Part shown: positions 18,137-26,918 of the stretch, piece by piece
Position numbering within the stretch: the stretch's first letter is position 1
Layout of the letters: each line of letters starts with the position of its first letter
Source of the DNA: Micromonosporaceae bacterium
GTDB lineage: Bacteria; Actinomycetota; Actinomycetes; Mycobacteriales; Micromonosporaceae
Direction: 5' to 3'
Assembly: GCA_020027875.1 (NCBI GenBank)
Contig: JAHRHA010000010.1
Coordinates: forward strand, 28,960-92,959
Length of the DNA stretch: 64,000 nucleotides
Position numbers and translations under genes: made by a program
The notes under the pieces: generated by a model
The model's database searches: none
The model's input: only the letters and a program-made list of their open reading frames with translations
What the model was told of the DNA's origin: nothing

Positions 18137-18395
18137 TGGTGCTCCTCGGGTGTGGTCGGTGGGCCGCCGTTGCGGAGCGACGGCAGCGGTCTTCACCCGC
18201 TTGCTGGATATTGCTGGGAAAGACTGGAAGAAGCGTATAGTCGGGGTACGACAAAGCCCGACCCACGTGCTCCCGATGGTGCGAGGGGGGCCTGCTGCGG
18301 AGGGGATCAGCGCCGGCCATATGCACGAGGGAGCTTGATATCCGATTGCAGCGATGGATATGGTAGGAGAACCTGGTGTATGGAGGAGGATGCCG

Positions 18396-18605
18396 ATGTC
18401 CAAGACGCTTATTGACCTGGACGACGCCGCGCTCGCCGAGGCGATGGCGGAGTTGGGTACGAAAACGAAGGTCGACACGGTCAACCGGGCGCTCCGGGAC
18501 GTAGCCGAGCGTCGAGCCGAACGGCGTCGGCGCGCGCTGGAGACCTTCGATGAGATTTCTCGGAACCTCGAAGAATTCGATCGAGGCGAGGCATGGCGTC
18601 GGTAG
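18396..18605 (+). CDS. VapB-type antitoxin
   Basis: 69 residues. The N-terminal 'SKTLIDLDDAALAEAMAELGTKTKVDTVNRALRD' pattern is the ribbon-helix-helix DNA-binding unit of type II VapB antitoxins, and the Arg/Glu-rich C-terminus wraps the toxin. ATG 18396 is preferred to ATG 18390 because GGAGGA (18383-18388) is correctly spaced only for the second. The stop lies 13 bp inside the PIN-domain toxin gene, typical of coupled translation. It should neutralise the toxin and repress the operon. Confidence 0.88.
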   Translation: MSKTLIDLDDAALAEAMAELGTKTKVDTVNRALRDVAERRAERRRRALETFDEISRNLEEFDRGEAWRR

Positions 18606-19039
18606 GCGTGACCGCGCTGCACCTGGTCGACACGTCCGCGTGGGCACAGCGCCTCCATCACGAGCAGGCGCGCGGCCGCATCGATGCGCTGTTCTCAGCC
18701 GACCGCGCCGCGACCTGCCTACCGGTCGCGCTCGAGGTCCTCTATCGGGCGCGGAACTCGTCCGAGCTGGACCGGCAATGGGAGGCGTTACGGCAGCTTC
18801 ACTGGCTCGAAGTGACTCCCGATGCCAAGATCGCGGCAATTGACGTCATGCGTAAGCTGGCTAAGGTCGGGCAGCACCGTACGCCCATCCCAGACGTCAT
18901 GATCGCGGCGGTGGCGCAGGCCCATTCAGCTACTGTCTTGCATTACGACAGCGACTTTGAGCGCATCTGCGCAGCAACAGGTCACCCGCACGAGTGGATC
19001 GTCTCGCGCGGCACCGGCCACGGTGGAGCCAACCCCTGA
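18593..19039 (+). CDS. VapC-type PIN-domain toxin
   Basis: 148 residues. The PIN fold carries the acidic residues expected for a metal-dependent RNase: Asp in 'HLVDTSAW', Glu in 'PVALEVLYRA', Asp in 'IPDVMIAAVA' and Asp in 'HYDSDFERI'. VapC toxins cleave tRNA or rRNA when freed from the antitoxin. It overlaps the antitoxin gene by 13 bp. All catalytic residues are present, so it is probably active. A fragment of a response regulator gene begins right at its 3' end. Confidence 0.9.
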   Translation: MASVGVTALHLVDTSAWAQRLHHEQARGRIDALFSADRAATCLPVALEVLYRARNSSELDRQWEALRQLHWLEVTPDAKIAAIDVMRKLAKVGQHRTPIPDVMIAAVAQAHSATVLHYDSDFERICAATGHPHEWIVSRGTGHGGANP

Positions 19040-19126
19040 GCTGGCCGGTCCTTGAGCAGGTAGCCACACGCGCCGGCGCGCAGCGCCCAGACCACGTACT
19101 CCTCGTCGTCGAAGGTGGTCAGCATG
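19040..19126 (-). pseudogene. Fragment of LuxR response regulator (partial duplication)
   Basis: These 87 bp match 20138-20224 inside the intact response regulator gene at 83 positions. The minus-strand frame reads 'MLTTFDDEEYVVWALRAGACGYLLKDRPA', the receiver segment with the switch Thr and conserved Lys. It sits between the two toxin-antitoxin pairs and is too short to function. Confidence 0.85.
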
Positions 19127-19155
19127 GCGAAACATCGAGCAGTTGATCTCGCGAG

Positions 19156-19184
19156 CACGGGATCCGTGCTACACTGATCCCGTG
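19156..19184. promoter_or_regulatory. Operator of second vapBC operon
   Basis: A perfect 9-bp inverted repeat (CACGGGATC 19156-19164, GATCCCGTG 19176-19184) with an 11-base spacer overlaps both a TACACT -10-like box (19170-19175) and the GTG start of the antitoxin. This fits autorepression by a ribbon-helix-helix antitoxin. The transcript would have almost no leader. Confidence 0.6.
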
Positions 19185-19412
19185 GCCAATCTGACATTGA
19201 GTGTGGATGAGGACCTGCTACGCCGAGCCCGCATCCGCGCGCTCGAGCGCGGCACGACCGTTAACGCGCTCGTGCGCGACTATCTGGAGACGTTCGTCGG
19301 GCCAGACGAGGTACGGCGGGCGTTAGACAAGATCGCCGAGATCACCGAGCGCAGCCAGGCGTCGAGCGGCCCCGGTGGGCGACGATGGCGCCGGGACGAC
19401 GTGTATGAGTGA
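19182..19412 (+). CDS. VapB-type antitoxin
   Basis: 76 residues. 'NLTLSVDEDLLRRARIRALERGTTVNALVRDYLE' is a ribbon-helix-helix domain (beta strand, then two helices), followed by a polar C-terminal tail for toxin binding. GTG 19182 is the start that gives the canonical N-terminus. It lies inside one arm of a perfect inverted repeat, implying tight autoregulation. The stop overlaps the toxin start by 8 bp. It belongs to a different VapB subgroup from the pair at 18396-19039. Confidence 0.88.
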   Translation: MANLTLSVDEDLLRRARIRALERGTTVNALVRDYLETFVGPDEVRRALDKIAEITERSQASSGPGGRRWRRDDVYE

Positions 19413-19818
19413 TCGGGCCTTTCTGGACACCAACATCTTTGTCTACGCCGTTGACAACGCCGACGCGTACAAACAGAAGCTCGCCCGGAGTGTCCTGCGC
19501 ACAGTGAGCGATGCCGCTGTGTCGACGCAGGTCATGAACGAGTTCTTCGTTGTCACGACAAGGAAGCTGGCCGAACCACTCCATCCCGACGCGGCAGCGG
19601 CCGTCATCGACGAAATGGCCAAGCTCGTCTGTGTAACCGTTGACGCGGCCCTCATCCAGTCGGCGATCCGCGCCGGACGCCGGTGGAATCTGTCGCACTG
19701 GGACGCGCTGATGGTCGAAGCCGCACGGCGGGCAGGCTGCGACAGACTGCTGACCGAGGATCTCAGTCACGGCGCGGTCTACGATGGACTGCGGGTGGAG
19801 AATCCCATCCTGTCATAG
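19405..19818 (+). CDS. VapC-type PIN-domain toxin
   Basis: 137 residues with the PIN active-site acids: Asp in 'AFLDTNIFVYA', Glu in 'QVMNEFFVV', Asp in 'SHWDALMVEAA' and Asp in 'LLTEDLSHG'. A putative ribonuclease toxin controlled by the upstream antitoxin. ATG 19405 overlaps the antitoxin stop. The 3' end overlaps the convergent response regulator gene by 6 bp. All catalytic residues are kept. Confidence 0.9.
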   Translation: MSDRAFLDTNIFVYAVDNADAYKQKLARSVLRTVSDAAVSTQVMNEFFVVTTRKLAEPLHPDAAAAVIDEMAKLVCVTVDAALIQSAIRAGRRWNLSHWDALMVEAARRAGCDRLLTEDLSHGAVYDGLRVENPILS

Positions 19819-20472
19819 GTGGCCGTGGTCGCGGGCGTATATGGCGGCCTGCGTTCGGTCGCGGAGCCCGAGGCGATCCAGGATCCGCGACACGTGGTTC
19901 TTTATGGTGCCCTCACTCAGGTACAGCCGAGCGGCGATCTCACGGTTGGTGAGACCCGCCGCGACCAGGCGAAGTACTTCGATCTCCCGGGGTGTCAGGA
20001 CGGAGTCCTGGGCTGGCGCGGAAGATGCGGGCGGTGGGCCAGCGCGGTCGAGCGCGGCGCTCAGGCGCGCGGCAGCCGCAGGGTCGAACTGGATCACGCC
20101 CGCTTTCGCGAGCCGAACCGCCGCCGCGAGCTCGGCCGCTGGCCGGTCCTTGAGGAGGTAGCCACTCGCGCCGGCGCGCAGCGCCCGGACCACGTACTCC
20201 TCGTCGTCGAAGGTCGTCAGCATGACCACCCGGCATCGCGGGGCGGACCGGGCCAGCTCCGCCGTCGCCGACACGCCGTCGAGATTCGGCATCCGGACGT
20301 CCATGAGCACCACGTCCGGATCGAGTGTCAGCGCACACTCGATCGCCTCGCGCCCGTCGGCCGCCGTGCCCACGACAGTGATTCCGGGCTGGATGTCGAG
20401 CAGTGACGCGATGCTTTCCCGGATGAGCTGCTGATCGTCCACGACCAGGACCCGGACGATCTCGTCCGTCAT
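19813..20472 (-). CDS. LuxR/NarL-type response regulator
   Basis: 219 residues. The receiver domain has 'VVDDQQLIRES', the phospho-acceptor Asp in 'DVVLMDVRMPNLDG', 'MLTTFDDEEYV' and 'LLKDRPA'. A ~30-residue Pro/Ala linker leads to the GerE domain 'LTPREIEVLRLVAAGLTNREIAARLYLSEGTIKNHV'. Its start overlaps the stop of the kinase gene by 4 bp (ATGA). An 87-bp copy of its middle lies at 19040-19126. Confidence 0.94.
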   Translation of the reverse strand: MTDEIVRVLVVDDQQLIRESIASLLDIQPGITVVGTAADGREAIECALTLDPDVVLMDVRMPNLDGVSATAELARSAPRCRVVMLTTFDDEEYVVRALRAGASGYLLKDRPAAELAAAVRLAKAGVIQFDPAAAARLSAALDRAGPPPASSAPAQDSVLTPREIEVLRLVAAGLTNREIAARLYLSEGTIKNHVSRILDRLGLRDRTQAAIYARDHGHL

Positions 20473-21617
20473 GGCGTTCGCCGACGTGGCACCGCCACGG
20501 CAAGGCGAGTCCCGCCGCCCGGCCGACTGTCCACAGTGATCGAACCGCCCACGAGGTGGATCCGCTCTCGCATGCCTCGAAGACCGAAGCCCTCCTGGTC
20601 CGGCGAGAATCCGCGCCCGTCATCGGTGACGACGAGGCTGGCCGTCGACGGGTCACAGTGGACGACCACCGATGCGACGCTCGCCCGCGAATGCCTCCGG
20701 ACGTTGGTGAGGCCCTCCTGCGCCGCGCGGTAGAGAGCCATGAGCGCCGCTGGGTCGTACGCGCTCTCGTCGCCGTGCCAGTCCATGGTGACCGACAGCC
20801 CACCATCCCCCGATCCACGCACGAGGTCGGCCAGCGCTTTGGAGAGCCGGAACGGGGCCGACTCGTCGCGAAGTGTGCTCACGGAACGCCGTACATCATC
20901 GAGTGCGTGCCGTGCGGAGGTTCTGGCGTGGTCCAGCGCCTGGTCGGCCGCCGCCGGATCGCGGTCCCGGAAGGTTGCGGACTTCTCCAGTAGAACCGCG
21001 ATCGCCGTGAGGTGATGCCCGAGACCATCGTGGATGTCGCGCGCCACGCGGTTGCGTTCGGCCGTTGCCGAGAGCTCCGCCACCTGCGCCGCCGATGCCT
21101 GCAGCCGGGTATGCGCGGCCTGTAGCTGCGTGCGGGCCCGCCACTCGTTGGCCGCGACCGCTGCCATGGCGACGGTCAGGACCAGTCCGACGATGAACAT
21201 CAGAAGGTCGGACACCTGCTCGGTCTGCCGGTGCCAGTCCGGCACGGTCAACTGGAACACGACGGCGACGAACCCCACGCAGACGAGGCCGGTGGCGACG
21301 CTGACCGCCCGCCCGAAGGCGAAGTACGCCGTGAAGGGCAGGAGCAGGAACAGAATCCGGGACATCCCGGACCCGTCGCCCGCTGCGATCGCCACGAACA
21401 GCCCGAAGCGGGTCACCAACAGCGCGACCGCAGGCCACCTGGTTGTGCCGGTCGGGAACCGGTGCCGTTCGGCGAAGTCGAGCGCCGCCGCGGCGGCGAG
21501 TCCTCCTAGGAAGAGCCACGGTCGGGTCTCGCCCAGGCCGGCGATCCCGGCATACCCGCCGGCGAGCAGCACCGCGACATAGAGGACGGGTGCGACCCAG
21601 GGCACCGGCGGGGACAC
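20469..21617 (-). CDS. Sensor histidine kinase, HisKA_3 type
   Basis: 382 residues. Roughly five to six membrane helices occupy residues 8-155, then a coiled coil ('LQAAHTRLQASAAQVAELSATAE') leads into the phospho-acceptor His in 'RVARDIHDGLGHHLTAIAV'. The HATPase domain has 'LYRAAQEGLTNVRRHS', 'VTDDGRGF' and 'GFGLRGMRERI'. Start GTG 21617. It forms a coupled pair with the downstream regulator. No transporter lies next to this pair, so its target is unclear. Confidence 0.93.
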   Translation of the reverse strand: MSPPVPWVAPVLYVAVLLAGGYAGIAGLGETRPWLFLGGLAAAAALDFAERHRFPTGTTRWPAVALLVTRFGLFVAIAAGDGSGMSRILFLLLPFTAYFAFGRAVSVATGLVCVGFVAVVFQLTVPDWHRQTEQVSDLLMFIVGLVLTVAMAAVAANEWRARTQLQAAHTRLQASAAQVAELSATAERNRVARDIHDGLGHHLTAIAVLLEKSATFRDRDPAAADQALDHARTSARHALDDVRRSVSTLRDESAPFRLSKALADLVRGSGDGGLSVTMDWHGDESAYDPAALMALYRAAQEGLTNVRRHSRASVASVVVHCDPSTASLVVTDDGRGFSPDQEGFGLRGMRERIHLVGGSITVDSRPGGGTRLAVAVPRRRTP

Positions 21618-21752
21618 CCCTGCAGGCTACGCCCGACACCTTCACCTGCGGAACGGTCGATCGGCACGTGCCGGACGGCACGCACACGTGGTGCCACGGC
21701 ACTGGTCGCCCGGCACTTCTCCTGCCGTACCGGGGATCCGTACGGTCCAGCC

Positions 21753-22367
21753 ATGACATTCCTCGTACGGCTCGGAGCCATCTGTGGCGTGCTGTCGGCG
21801 CTGTGCATCGCGGTGCCGGGAGCGATCGAGGTGGCGACCGGCGAAACCCTTGCCACCAGCCTGGTTCTTGGTGCCTCCCCCGCGTTGGCTCTTCCTCTGC
21901 TCATAGCTCTCCACATTGGTCAGATGCGGTCCGCCGGCCGCCTCGGCAACATCGGATTCGCTGTCAACCTCGTCGGTCTGGGTCTGTTCGGCGGTGCGGC
22001 CTTCGCCCTCAACGTCGTTCTCTTCCCACTCCTTCCGACAATCGGAGATGACCTGGCCGTCGAGACGCGGCTCGCATTGCTGGTCAGCGCCGCCGTGTTC
22101 GTCGCCGGTGTCGTCATCTTCGGCGTGGCCATGCTCCGGGCCCGGGTGTACCCGCGTGTGCCGGTGTGGCTCTACCTGCTCGGGTTCCCGCCGTTCGCGC
22201 TCGCCGCCCGCCTGCCCGACAGCGCCCTGACCAGCGGGCTGCACGTCGTCGTGGGGGTCGCGCTCGGGTGGCTTGCGGTGTCAGTCTGGGGTGCGGCGCC
22301 ACGTGGAGATGCGGGCCGTACGATGGAGGGACAGGCCGGATCATGGGTACCCGCCGGCACGGCCTAG
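21753..22367 (+). CDS. Integral membrane protein of unknown function
   Basis: 204 residues with about six hydrophobic segments from the very N-terminus ('FLVRLGAICGVLSALCIAVPG'), and a polar C-terminal 20 residues that overlap the start of the molybdopterin oxidoreductase gene by 25 bp. I recognise no named domain. The topology recalls DUF4386-type proteins. Close linkage suggests cotranscription with the oxidoreductase, but the second copy of that oxidoreductase at 40670 lacks this gene, so a functional link is not required. Confidence 0.7.
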   Translation: MTFLVRLGAICGVLSALCIAVPGAIEVATGETLATSLVLGASPALALPLLIALHIGQMRSAGRLGNIGFAVNLVGLGLFGGAAFALNVVLFPLLPTIGDDLAVETRLALLVSAAVFVAGVVIFGVAMLRARVYPRVPVWLYLLGFPPFALAARLPDSALTSGLHVVVGVALGWLAVSVWGAAPRGDAGRTMEGQAGSWVPAGTA

Positions 22368-23392
22368 GCGGTCTGCGGACGGCCCTGTCGGCGCGCACGA
22401 CGAACGTGACTCTGCTGCTCTGCCTGATCCTGGTCTTCGCCACGGGCGTCGGCGCAGTCGCGACGGGATCGGCACGCGGTCGCTGGATCGTGATCGCGCA
22501 CGGCGTCGCCGCGATCGCCGTCATCCTTCTGATTCCTTGGAAGAGCATCGTGGTCAGGCGTGGCCTGCGGCGTGCTCGAGCCAGCCGGTGGGCGTCGCTG
22601 CTCCTGGCTCTGCTGGTCGTGCTGGTGCTGGTCGCCGGCATTGTCTCGACCACGGGCCTGGTACGCGAGGTTGGCGGGTTCCTGGTCATGTGGCTGCACA
22701 TCGCGTTGGCGCTCACCCTGGTACCACTGCTCCTGTGGCACATCGTCGCGCGATCAGTGCGGCCGCGCCGGACCGACGTGTCCCGCCGTACGGCGATGCG
22801 ATGGGGCGTCCTCGCCGTACTCGCGTTGGCGGGTTATGGCGTGGCCGAGTCGACCATCCGCCTCACCGGCGCGCCGGGTGCGAGGCGGCGCTTCACCGGC
22901 TCGTATGAGCTCGGCTCATTCGAGCCGGCCCGGATGCCGGTGACGAGTTGGCTGGACGATCCGGTCCCGACCGTCGACCCGGCCCAGTGGCGGCTCGTCA
23001 TCGTCGACGGCACCGGCCGGCGCGAGCTGACCCTGGCTGACCTGGGCGGCGGCGACGCTCAACTCCGGGCAACGCTCGACTGCACCTCCGGCTGGTACGC
23101 CCACCAGGACTGGTTCGGGGTCCCGGTTTCGACACTGGTGCGCCCCGATCCCGAGGCACGCAGCCTTCTGGTGCACTCGGTCACCGGGTACTGGGTGCGA
23201 TTCCCGGTCGCCGACATCGGACATCTGTTGCTGGCGACCCAGGTTGGTGGTCGGCCACTGAGCTCGGGTCACGGCTACCCGGTGCGGCTGGTCGCACCTA
23301 ACCGGCGTGGGTTTTGGTGGGTCAAGTGGGTGGACCGGCTCGAACTGCAACCCACGCCAGCCTGGTGGCAGCCGCCCTTCCCAGTTACTTAG
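22343..23392 (+). CDS. Membrane-anchored molybdopterin-dependent oxidoreductase
   Basis: 349 residues. Residues ~20-175 contain four to five membrane helices ('LLLCLILVFATGVG', 'VIAHGVAAIAVILLIPW', 'LLLALLVVLVLVAGI', 'GFLVMWLHIALALTLVPLLLWHI'), with His residues that could bind haem in the cytochrome-like part. The C-terminal ~150 residues are an Oxidored_molyb (sulphite-oxidase-type) domain, with the cofactor-binding Cys in 'ATLDCTSGWYA' and the downstream 'HGYPVRLVAPNRRGFWWVKWV' signature. It probably transfers electrons from an outer substrate to a membrane cytochrome, like the YedY/YedZ pair in one chain; the substrate is unknown. ATG 22343 is chosen by position and a GAGGGA upstream. A frameshifted copy lies at 40670-41655. 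Confidence 0.85.
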   Translation: MGTRRHGLGGLRTALSARTTNVTLLLCLILVFATGVGAVATGSARGRWIVIAHGVAAIAVILLIPWKSIVVRRGLRRARASRWASLLLALLVVLVLVAGIVSTTGLVREVGGFLVMWLHIALALTLVPLLLWHIVARSVRPRRTDVSRRTAMRWGVLAVLALAGYGVAESTIRLTGAPGARRRFTGSYELGSFEPARMPVTSWLDDPVPTVDPAQWRLVIVDGTGRRELTLADLGGGDAQLRATLDCTSGWYAHQDWFGVPVSTLVRPDPEARSLLVHSVTGYWVRFPVADIGHLLLATQVGGRPLSSGHGYPVRLVAPNRRGFWWVKWVDRLELQPTPAWWQPPFPVT

Positions 23393-23589
23393 CCTTGATC
23401 CACGGGTGGGTCGCGTTTGGAGGCTGTCTAAGGAACTGTGATCTTGGCCGAGCGTCGGGATGGGTTGGGTCGCCCGTCCGGATGCCGGGTTGCTCGATGT
23501 TTTGCTAGGGCTAGCTGGGTTTGGCCGCGGGCCGCCGTGTGTCGTGTGTGGACGGCCAGGAAGGTGGTGCGTGTGCGGCTGCGGACAGG

Positions 23590-24275
23590 CGCAGCCATGG
23601 ATGCTGCCACGGCCAGTGTTGGGGCAGGTGGATCGTGACGCCTCTGGCGTGGCGGGCGACGCGTCCGCGAGGTTGATCAGGTGCCAGCGGATGGTGGCAG
23701 GGCGGGCGGTGGCGTAACGGGTGTCCGGCCAGGGCGGCGGCGGCGCGGGTGAGGTTGTGCGCGATCGCGATGCAGGTGAGCCAGGCGTTGTTGGCGTCGA
23801 ATCGGCCGGAGGGTAGGTGGGCCAGGGGTCCGTCGATCAGCTCGGCGGAGACCTATTCGATGATGGCGTGGCCGCGATGCTGGGCCTCGGCTTGGACGAG
23901 TACGAACGGGCTGTCGGAGAACGCGGCGTGGTAACGCCAGACCGGGAAGAGCTGACCCTGACCGTCCACTGTGGTCTTGTTGAGGTCGGCGATGCGACGC
24001 ACGATTAGCCGCGCAGTGACCTCGTCCCGGGTGGCCTCGACGCGGTGTAGGCGATCTCGGCGATCTGCGCCCGGGACACGAAACGTTGCTGCTCGTCGTC
24101 CCAGACTGGGTGCGGGTACTCGATCTCGACCCACGCGTCGGCCGGGATCGCCTCGATCGGGTGCGGACCTTCTTGGCGACCCGGATGGTGATGGAGAACC
24201 GCACGCCAGCGCGTCGGCAGGCGGCGATGACCTTGCGGAGTAGAACGCCGAATCGGCCTGCGGGTGGAGAATCCG
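23590..24275 (-). mobile_element. Decayed IS1380-family transposase
   Basis: Reading down the minus strand in shifting frames gives 'ACRRAGVRFSITIRVAKKV', then 'ARLIVRRIADLNKTTVDGQGQLFPVWRYHAAFSDSPF', 'LVQAEAQHRGHAIIE', a TAG (CAG expected, Gln), 'LIDGPLAHLPSGRF', 'NNAWLTCIAIAHNLTRAA' and 'IHLPQHWPW', the DDE-transposase second half of IS1380 elements. At least two frameshifts and one amber codon make it inactive. I found no matching terminal repeats, and the 23393-23589 stretch beside it holds nothing else recognisable. Confidence 0.85.
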
Positions 24276-24383
24276 CTCCGTACGGAAGAGTAGACCCGAG
24301 CCCAGCCGTATTCATGAAGGGCCGGCTCTGCGCGCAGCGGGCGGCTCGCGATGCCGCCTTCCGGGTTGGGCGGGCCGTGGGCG

Positions 24384-25742
24384 TCATGCCATACGGTCGA
24401 GGATCACCCGGACGAGTTCCATGGATGTGTGCGGGTGCAGGAAGGCGAAGCGTGCGACCGTCTCGCCCTCCCACGCCGAAGGGGGTATGAAAGCGACCTG
24501 GTCCTCGTGCAGCTGGTCCGCCCACCGTCGGTATTGTGACGAGTCCCAGCCCACCCGTCGGAAGAGGACAACCGCGAGGTCGGGATCGCGGATCAACTCG
24601 AGGTAGGAGCGGGACCGGATCTCAGCAGCGGTCTCCCGCGCCAGCGCGAGCGCCTTCTCTATTGCGTCCGTATACGCCTTCACGCCGTACACGGCCAGCG
24701 AGAACCACAGCGGCAGTCCCCGTGCCCGCCTGGTCAGGTGGTACGCGTAGTCGGTCGGGTTCCATTCGTTTGGTTTGTCGTGGATGACGTCGAGGTATGA
24801 CGCGTCCTGCGTGTGTACGGATCGGGCGGCCGACGGATCGCGGTAGAGCAGCGCGGCGCAGTCGAAGGGGGCGAACATCCATTTGTGCGGATCGACGATG
24901 AACGAGTCCGCGTGCTCGATGCCGTCATACTTGTGGCGAACGCTGGGGGCGAACAGGCCGGCACCGCCGTACGCACCGTCCACGTGGAACCACAAGCCGA
25001 GTTCGCGCGCCACGGCGGAGACGCCGGCCAGGTCGTCGACGATGCCCGCGTTGGTCGTCCCCGAGGTCGCTACCACGGCCGCCAGTGACGACGCGTCGCC
25101 GTCGGCCTCGATCGCCGCCCGCAGCGCGGCCCCGGTGAGGCGGTGATCGGTCGTCTGTACGCTCAGCGCATCCATCTCGAGGATCTTCAACGTGTTCACG
25201 ATCGATGAGTGCGCGTCGGTTCCGACGGCCACCCGCCACCGTCGGCCTCCGCCTTCAGTCGCCCTTCGCTTGGCCATCTCACGGGCGACGACGAGGGCCG
25301 ACAGGTTGCCCGCGGAACCCCCCGAGACGAAGCAACCACCGGCCGAGGCGGGCAGCCCGGCGCGGTCGGCGATCAACCGCAGGACCTGGTTCTCGGCGTG
25401 CACGGCCCCCGCGGCCTCCAGCCACGAGATGCCCTGGATCGACGCGCAGGAAATCAGCATGTCGAACAGCAGCGATGCCTTCGTGGGCGCCGCCGGAATG
25501 AAGCCGAGGAAGCGAGGGCTGTCCGCCGAGATCACCGCCGGGGCCAGCATCGACGTGTAAACGCCCAGCACCTGATCAGGGTTGTGGCCCTCGTCGCCGA
25601 GCAGTCCCTTCGTGACCGCATCCAGCTCGGCGGGGTCATGGGAGCCGCGGTCGAGCGGAACCGGGTCCAGTCGTAGCCTATTCTCCGCGTACGCCAGCAC
25701 GGATCGGATCATCTGCTCGGTCGTTGCGTCGACGGTGTGCAT
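24384..25742 (-). CDS. Group II PLP-dependent amino acid decarboxylase
   Basis: 452 residues of the aromatic-amino-acid/glutamate decarboxylase family, fold type I. The pyridoxal-phosphate Lys is K287 in 'IVDPHKWMFAP'. Upstream are 'FVSGGSAGNLSALVVARE' (phosphate binding), 'VGTDAHSSI' with the ring-stacking His, and 'HVDGAYGGAG' with the Asp that pairs with the pyridine nitrogen. It releases CO2 from an amino acid to give an amine. The substrate could be Trp, Tyr, Phe, DOPA or another amino acid and is not fixed by visible residues. ATG 25742 gives the normal N-terminus. It is divergent (119 bp) from a ureohydrolase gene and heads a block of amine-handling genes, which suggests it supplies or drains the same amine pool. 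Confidence 0.88.
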   Translation of the reverse strand: MHTVDATTEQMIRSVLAYAENRLRLDPVPLDRGSHDPAELDAVTKGLLGDEGHNPDQVLGVYTSMLAPAVISADSPRFLGFIPAAPTKASLLFDMLISCASIQGISWLEAAGAVHAENQVLRLIADRAGLPASAGGCFVSGGSAGNLSALVVAREMAKRRATEGGGRRWRVAVGTDAHSSIVNTLKILEMDALSVQTTDHRLTGAALRAAIEADGDASSLAAVVATSGTTNAGIVDDLAGVSAVARELGLWFHVDGAYGGAGLFAPSVRHKYDGIEHADSFIVDPHKWMFAPFDCAALLYRDPSAARSVHTQDASYLDVIHDKPNEWNPTDYAYHLTRRARGLPLWFSLAVYGVKAYTDAIEKALALARETAAEIRSRSYLELIRDPDLAVVLFRRVGWDSSQYRRWADQLHEDQVAFIPPSAWEGETVARFAFLHPHTSMELVRVILDRMA

Positions 25743-25861
25743 GCGCGGAACGTAAGTGCCGGCTCGCCGGCGAGGCAACAGTCCAGTTGGTCCCGCGGCG
25801 ACCGTCTACTTAGCCATCGTGAACACCGGCGCAACCGAACCGCGAGTGGAAGGGTGGGTCC

Positions 25862-26872
25862 ATGGCGCGCTACGGCGGGATGTTCGGACCAGATGTCACA
25901 TTCCTCGGCGTTCAGCGATGCGATCTGGCCGATCGGACCGCCCTCGGCGACGCCGATGTCGTCGTGATCGGCGCGCCCTACGATGCCGGCACGTCCTACC
26001 GGGCCGGTGCCCGATTCGGGCCTCAAGCGATCCGCATGACCGACTACCTGCCGCATGACGCCTCCCGGCCGCACCTGACGTTACGAGTGGACCCGCTGCG
26101 GGAGCTGACCGTCCTCGACGCCGGTGATGTCGAGATGCCCGGGGCCGAGGCGCGAGCTCCGCTGGACAATTTGGAGGCCGCGGTGAGGATCGCCGCCGAG
26201 GCCGGGGCGATACCGGTGATCCTCGGCGGCGACCACACGATCACCTGGCCGGACGTCACCGGAGTCGCGCGGGCCCTTGGGTGGGGCCGCGTCAGCGTCA
26301 TTCACTTCGACGCGCACGCCGACACAGGCCAGGTCCAGTTCGGCTCGCTGATCGGCCATGGGCTGCCCATGCGCCGGCTCATCGAGTCCGGCGCGTGTCG
26401 GGGCGACCGGTTCCTGCAGCTCGGTCTGCGCGGCTACTGGCCCGAACCCGAGGATCTGCAGTGGATGGCCGAGCAACGCATGCGCTCGTACGAGATGCAC
26501 GAGATCGTGCAGCGGGGCCTGTCCCCATGCCTCACGGAGGCCTTCGCGATCGCGACCGACGATTGCGACGGCGTCTTCGTCTCCGTGGATATCGATGTCA
26601 CCGACCCGGGCTCCGCTCCGGGCACCGGTACGCCAGAGCCGGGCGGCCTTCATCCACGCCAGCTTCTCGACACGATCCGGCGCATCGCCATCGAGCTGCC
26701 GGTCGTGGGCATGGACGTGGTCGAGGTCTGTCCGCCGTACGACACCTCTGACGTCACCGCGTTTCTCGCCAACCGGGTGGTGCTCGAGATGCTCTCCGGG
26801 ATCGCCTACCGACGAAAGGGAGGCACGTGGGCCGACATCCCGCCCACCCTCCTCGAGGGCCGGCTCCCCTGA
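25862..26872 (+). CDS. Agmatinase/guanidinobutyrase-family ureohydrolase
   Basis: 336 residues of the arginase fold. All dimanganese ligand motifs are present: His in 'LGGDHTITW', the 'DAHADT' cluster and 'SVDIDVTDPGSAPG', with the family Gly-rich 'GTPEPGG' loop. It would hydrolyse a guanidino compound to urea and an amine. The closest described activities are agmatine to putrescine, guanidinobutyrate to GABA, or guanidinopropionate to beta-alanine, and the sequence alone does not choose. Start ATG 25862 follows GGAAGGGTGG. It shares a divergent control region with the PLP decarboxylase and is followed by the convergent PucR regulator gene. The copper amine oxidase and aldehyde dehydrogenase further on fit a putrescine-to-GABA route. 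Confidence 0.9.
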   Translation: MARYGGMFGPDVTFLGVQRCDLADRTALGDADVVVIGAPYDAGTSYRAGARFGPQAIRMTDYLPHDASRPHLTLRVDPLRELTVLDAGDVEMPGAEARAPLDNLEAAVRIAAEAGAIPVILGGDHTITWPDVTGVARALGWGRVSVIHFDAHADTGQVQFGSLIGHGLPMRRLIESGACRGDRFLQLGLRGYWPEPEDLQWMAEQRMRSYEMHEIVQRGLSPCLTEAFAIATDDCDGVFVSVDIDVTDPGSAPGTGTPEPGGLHPRQLLDTIRRIAIELPVVGMDVVEVCPPYDTSDVTAFLANRVVLEMLSGIAYRRKGGTWADIPPTLLEGRLP

Positions 26873-26918
26873 CGACTGCCACATCACGGCCGGCGGGCTG
26901 CGCGCCCGACGGCTCCGC

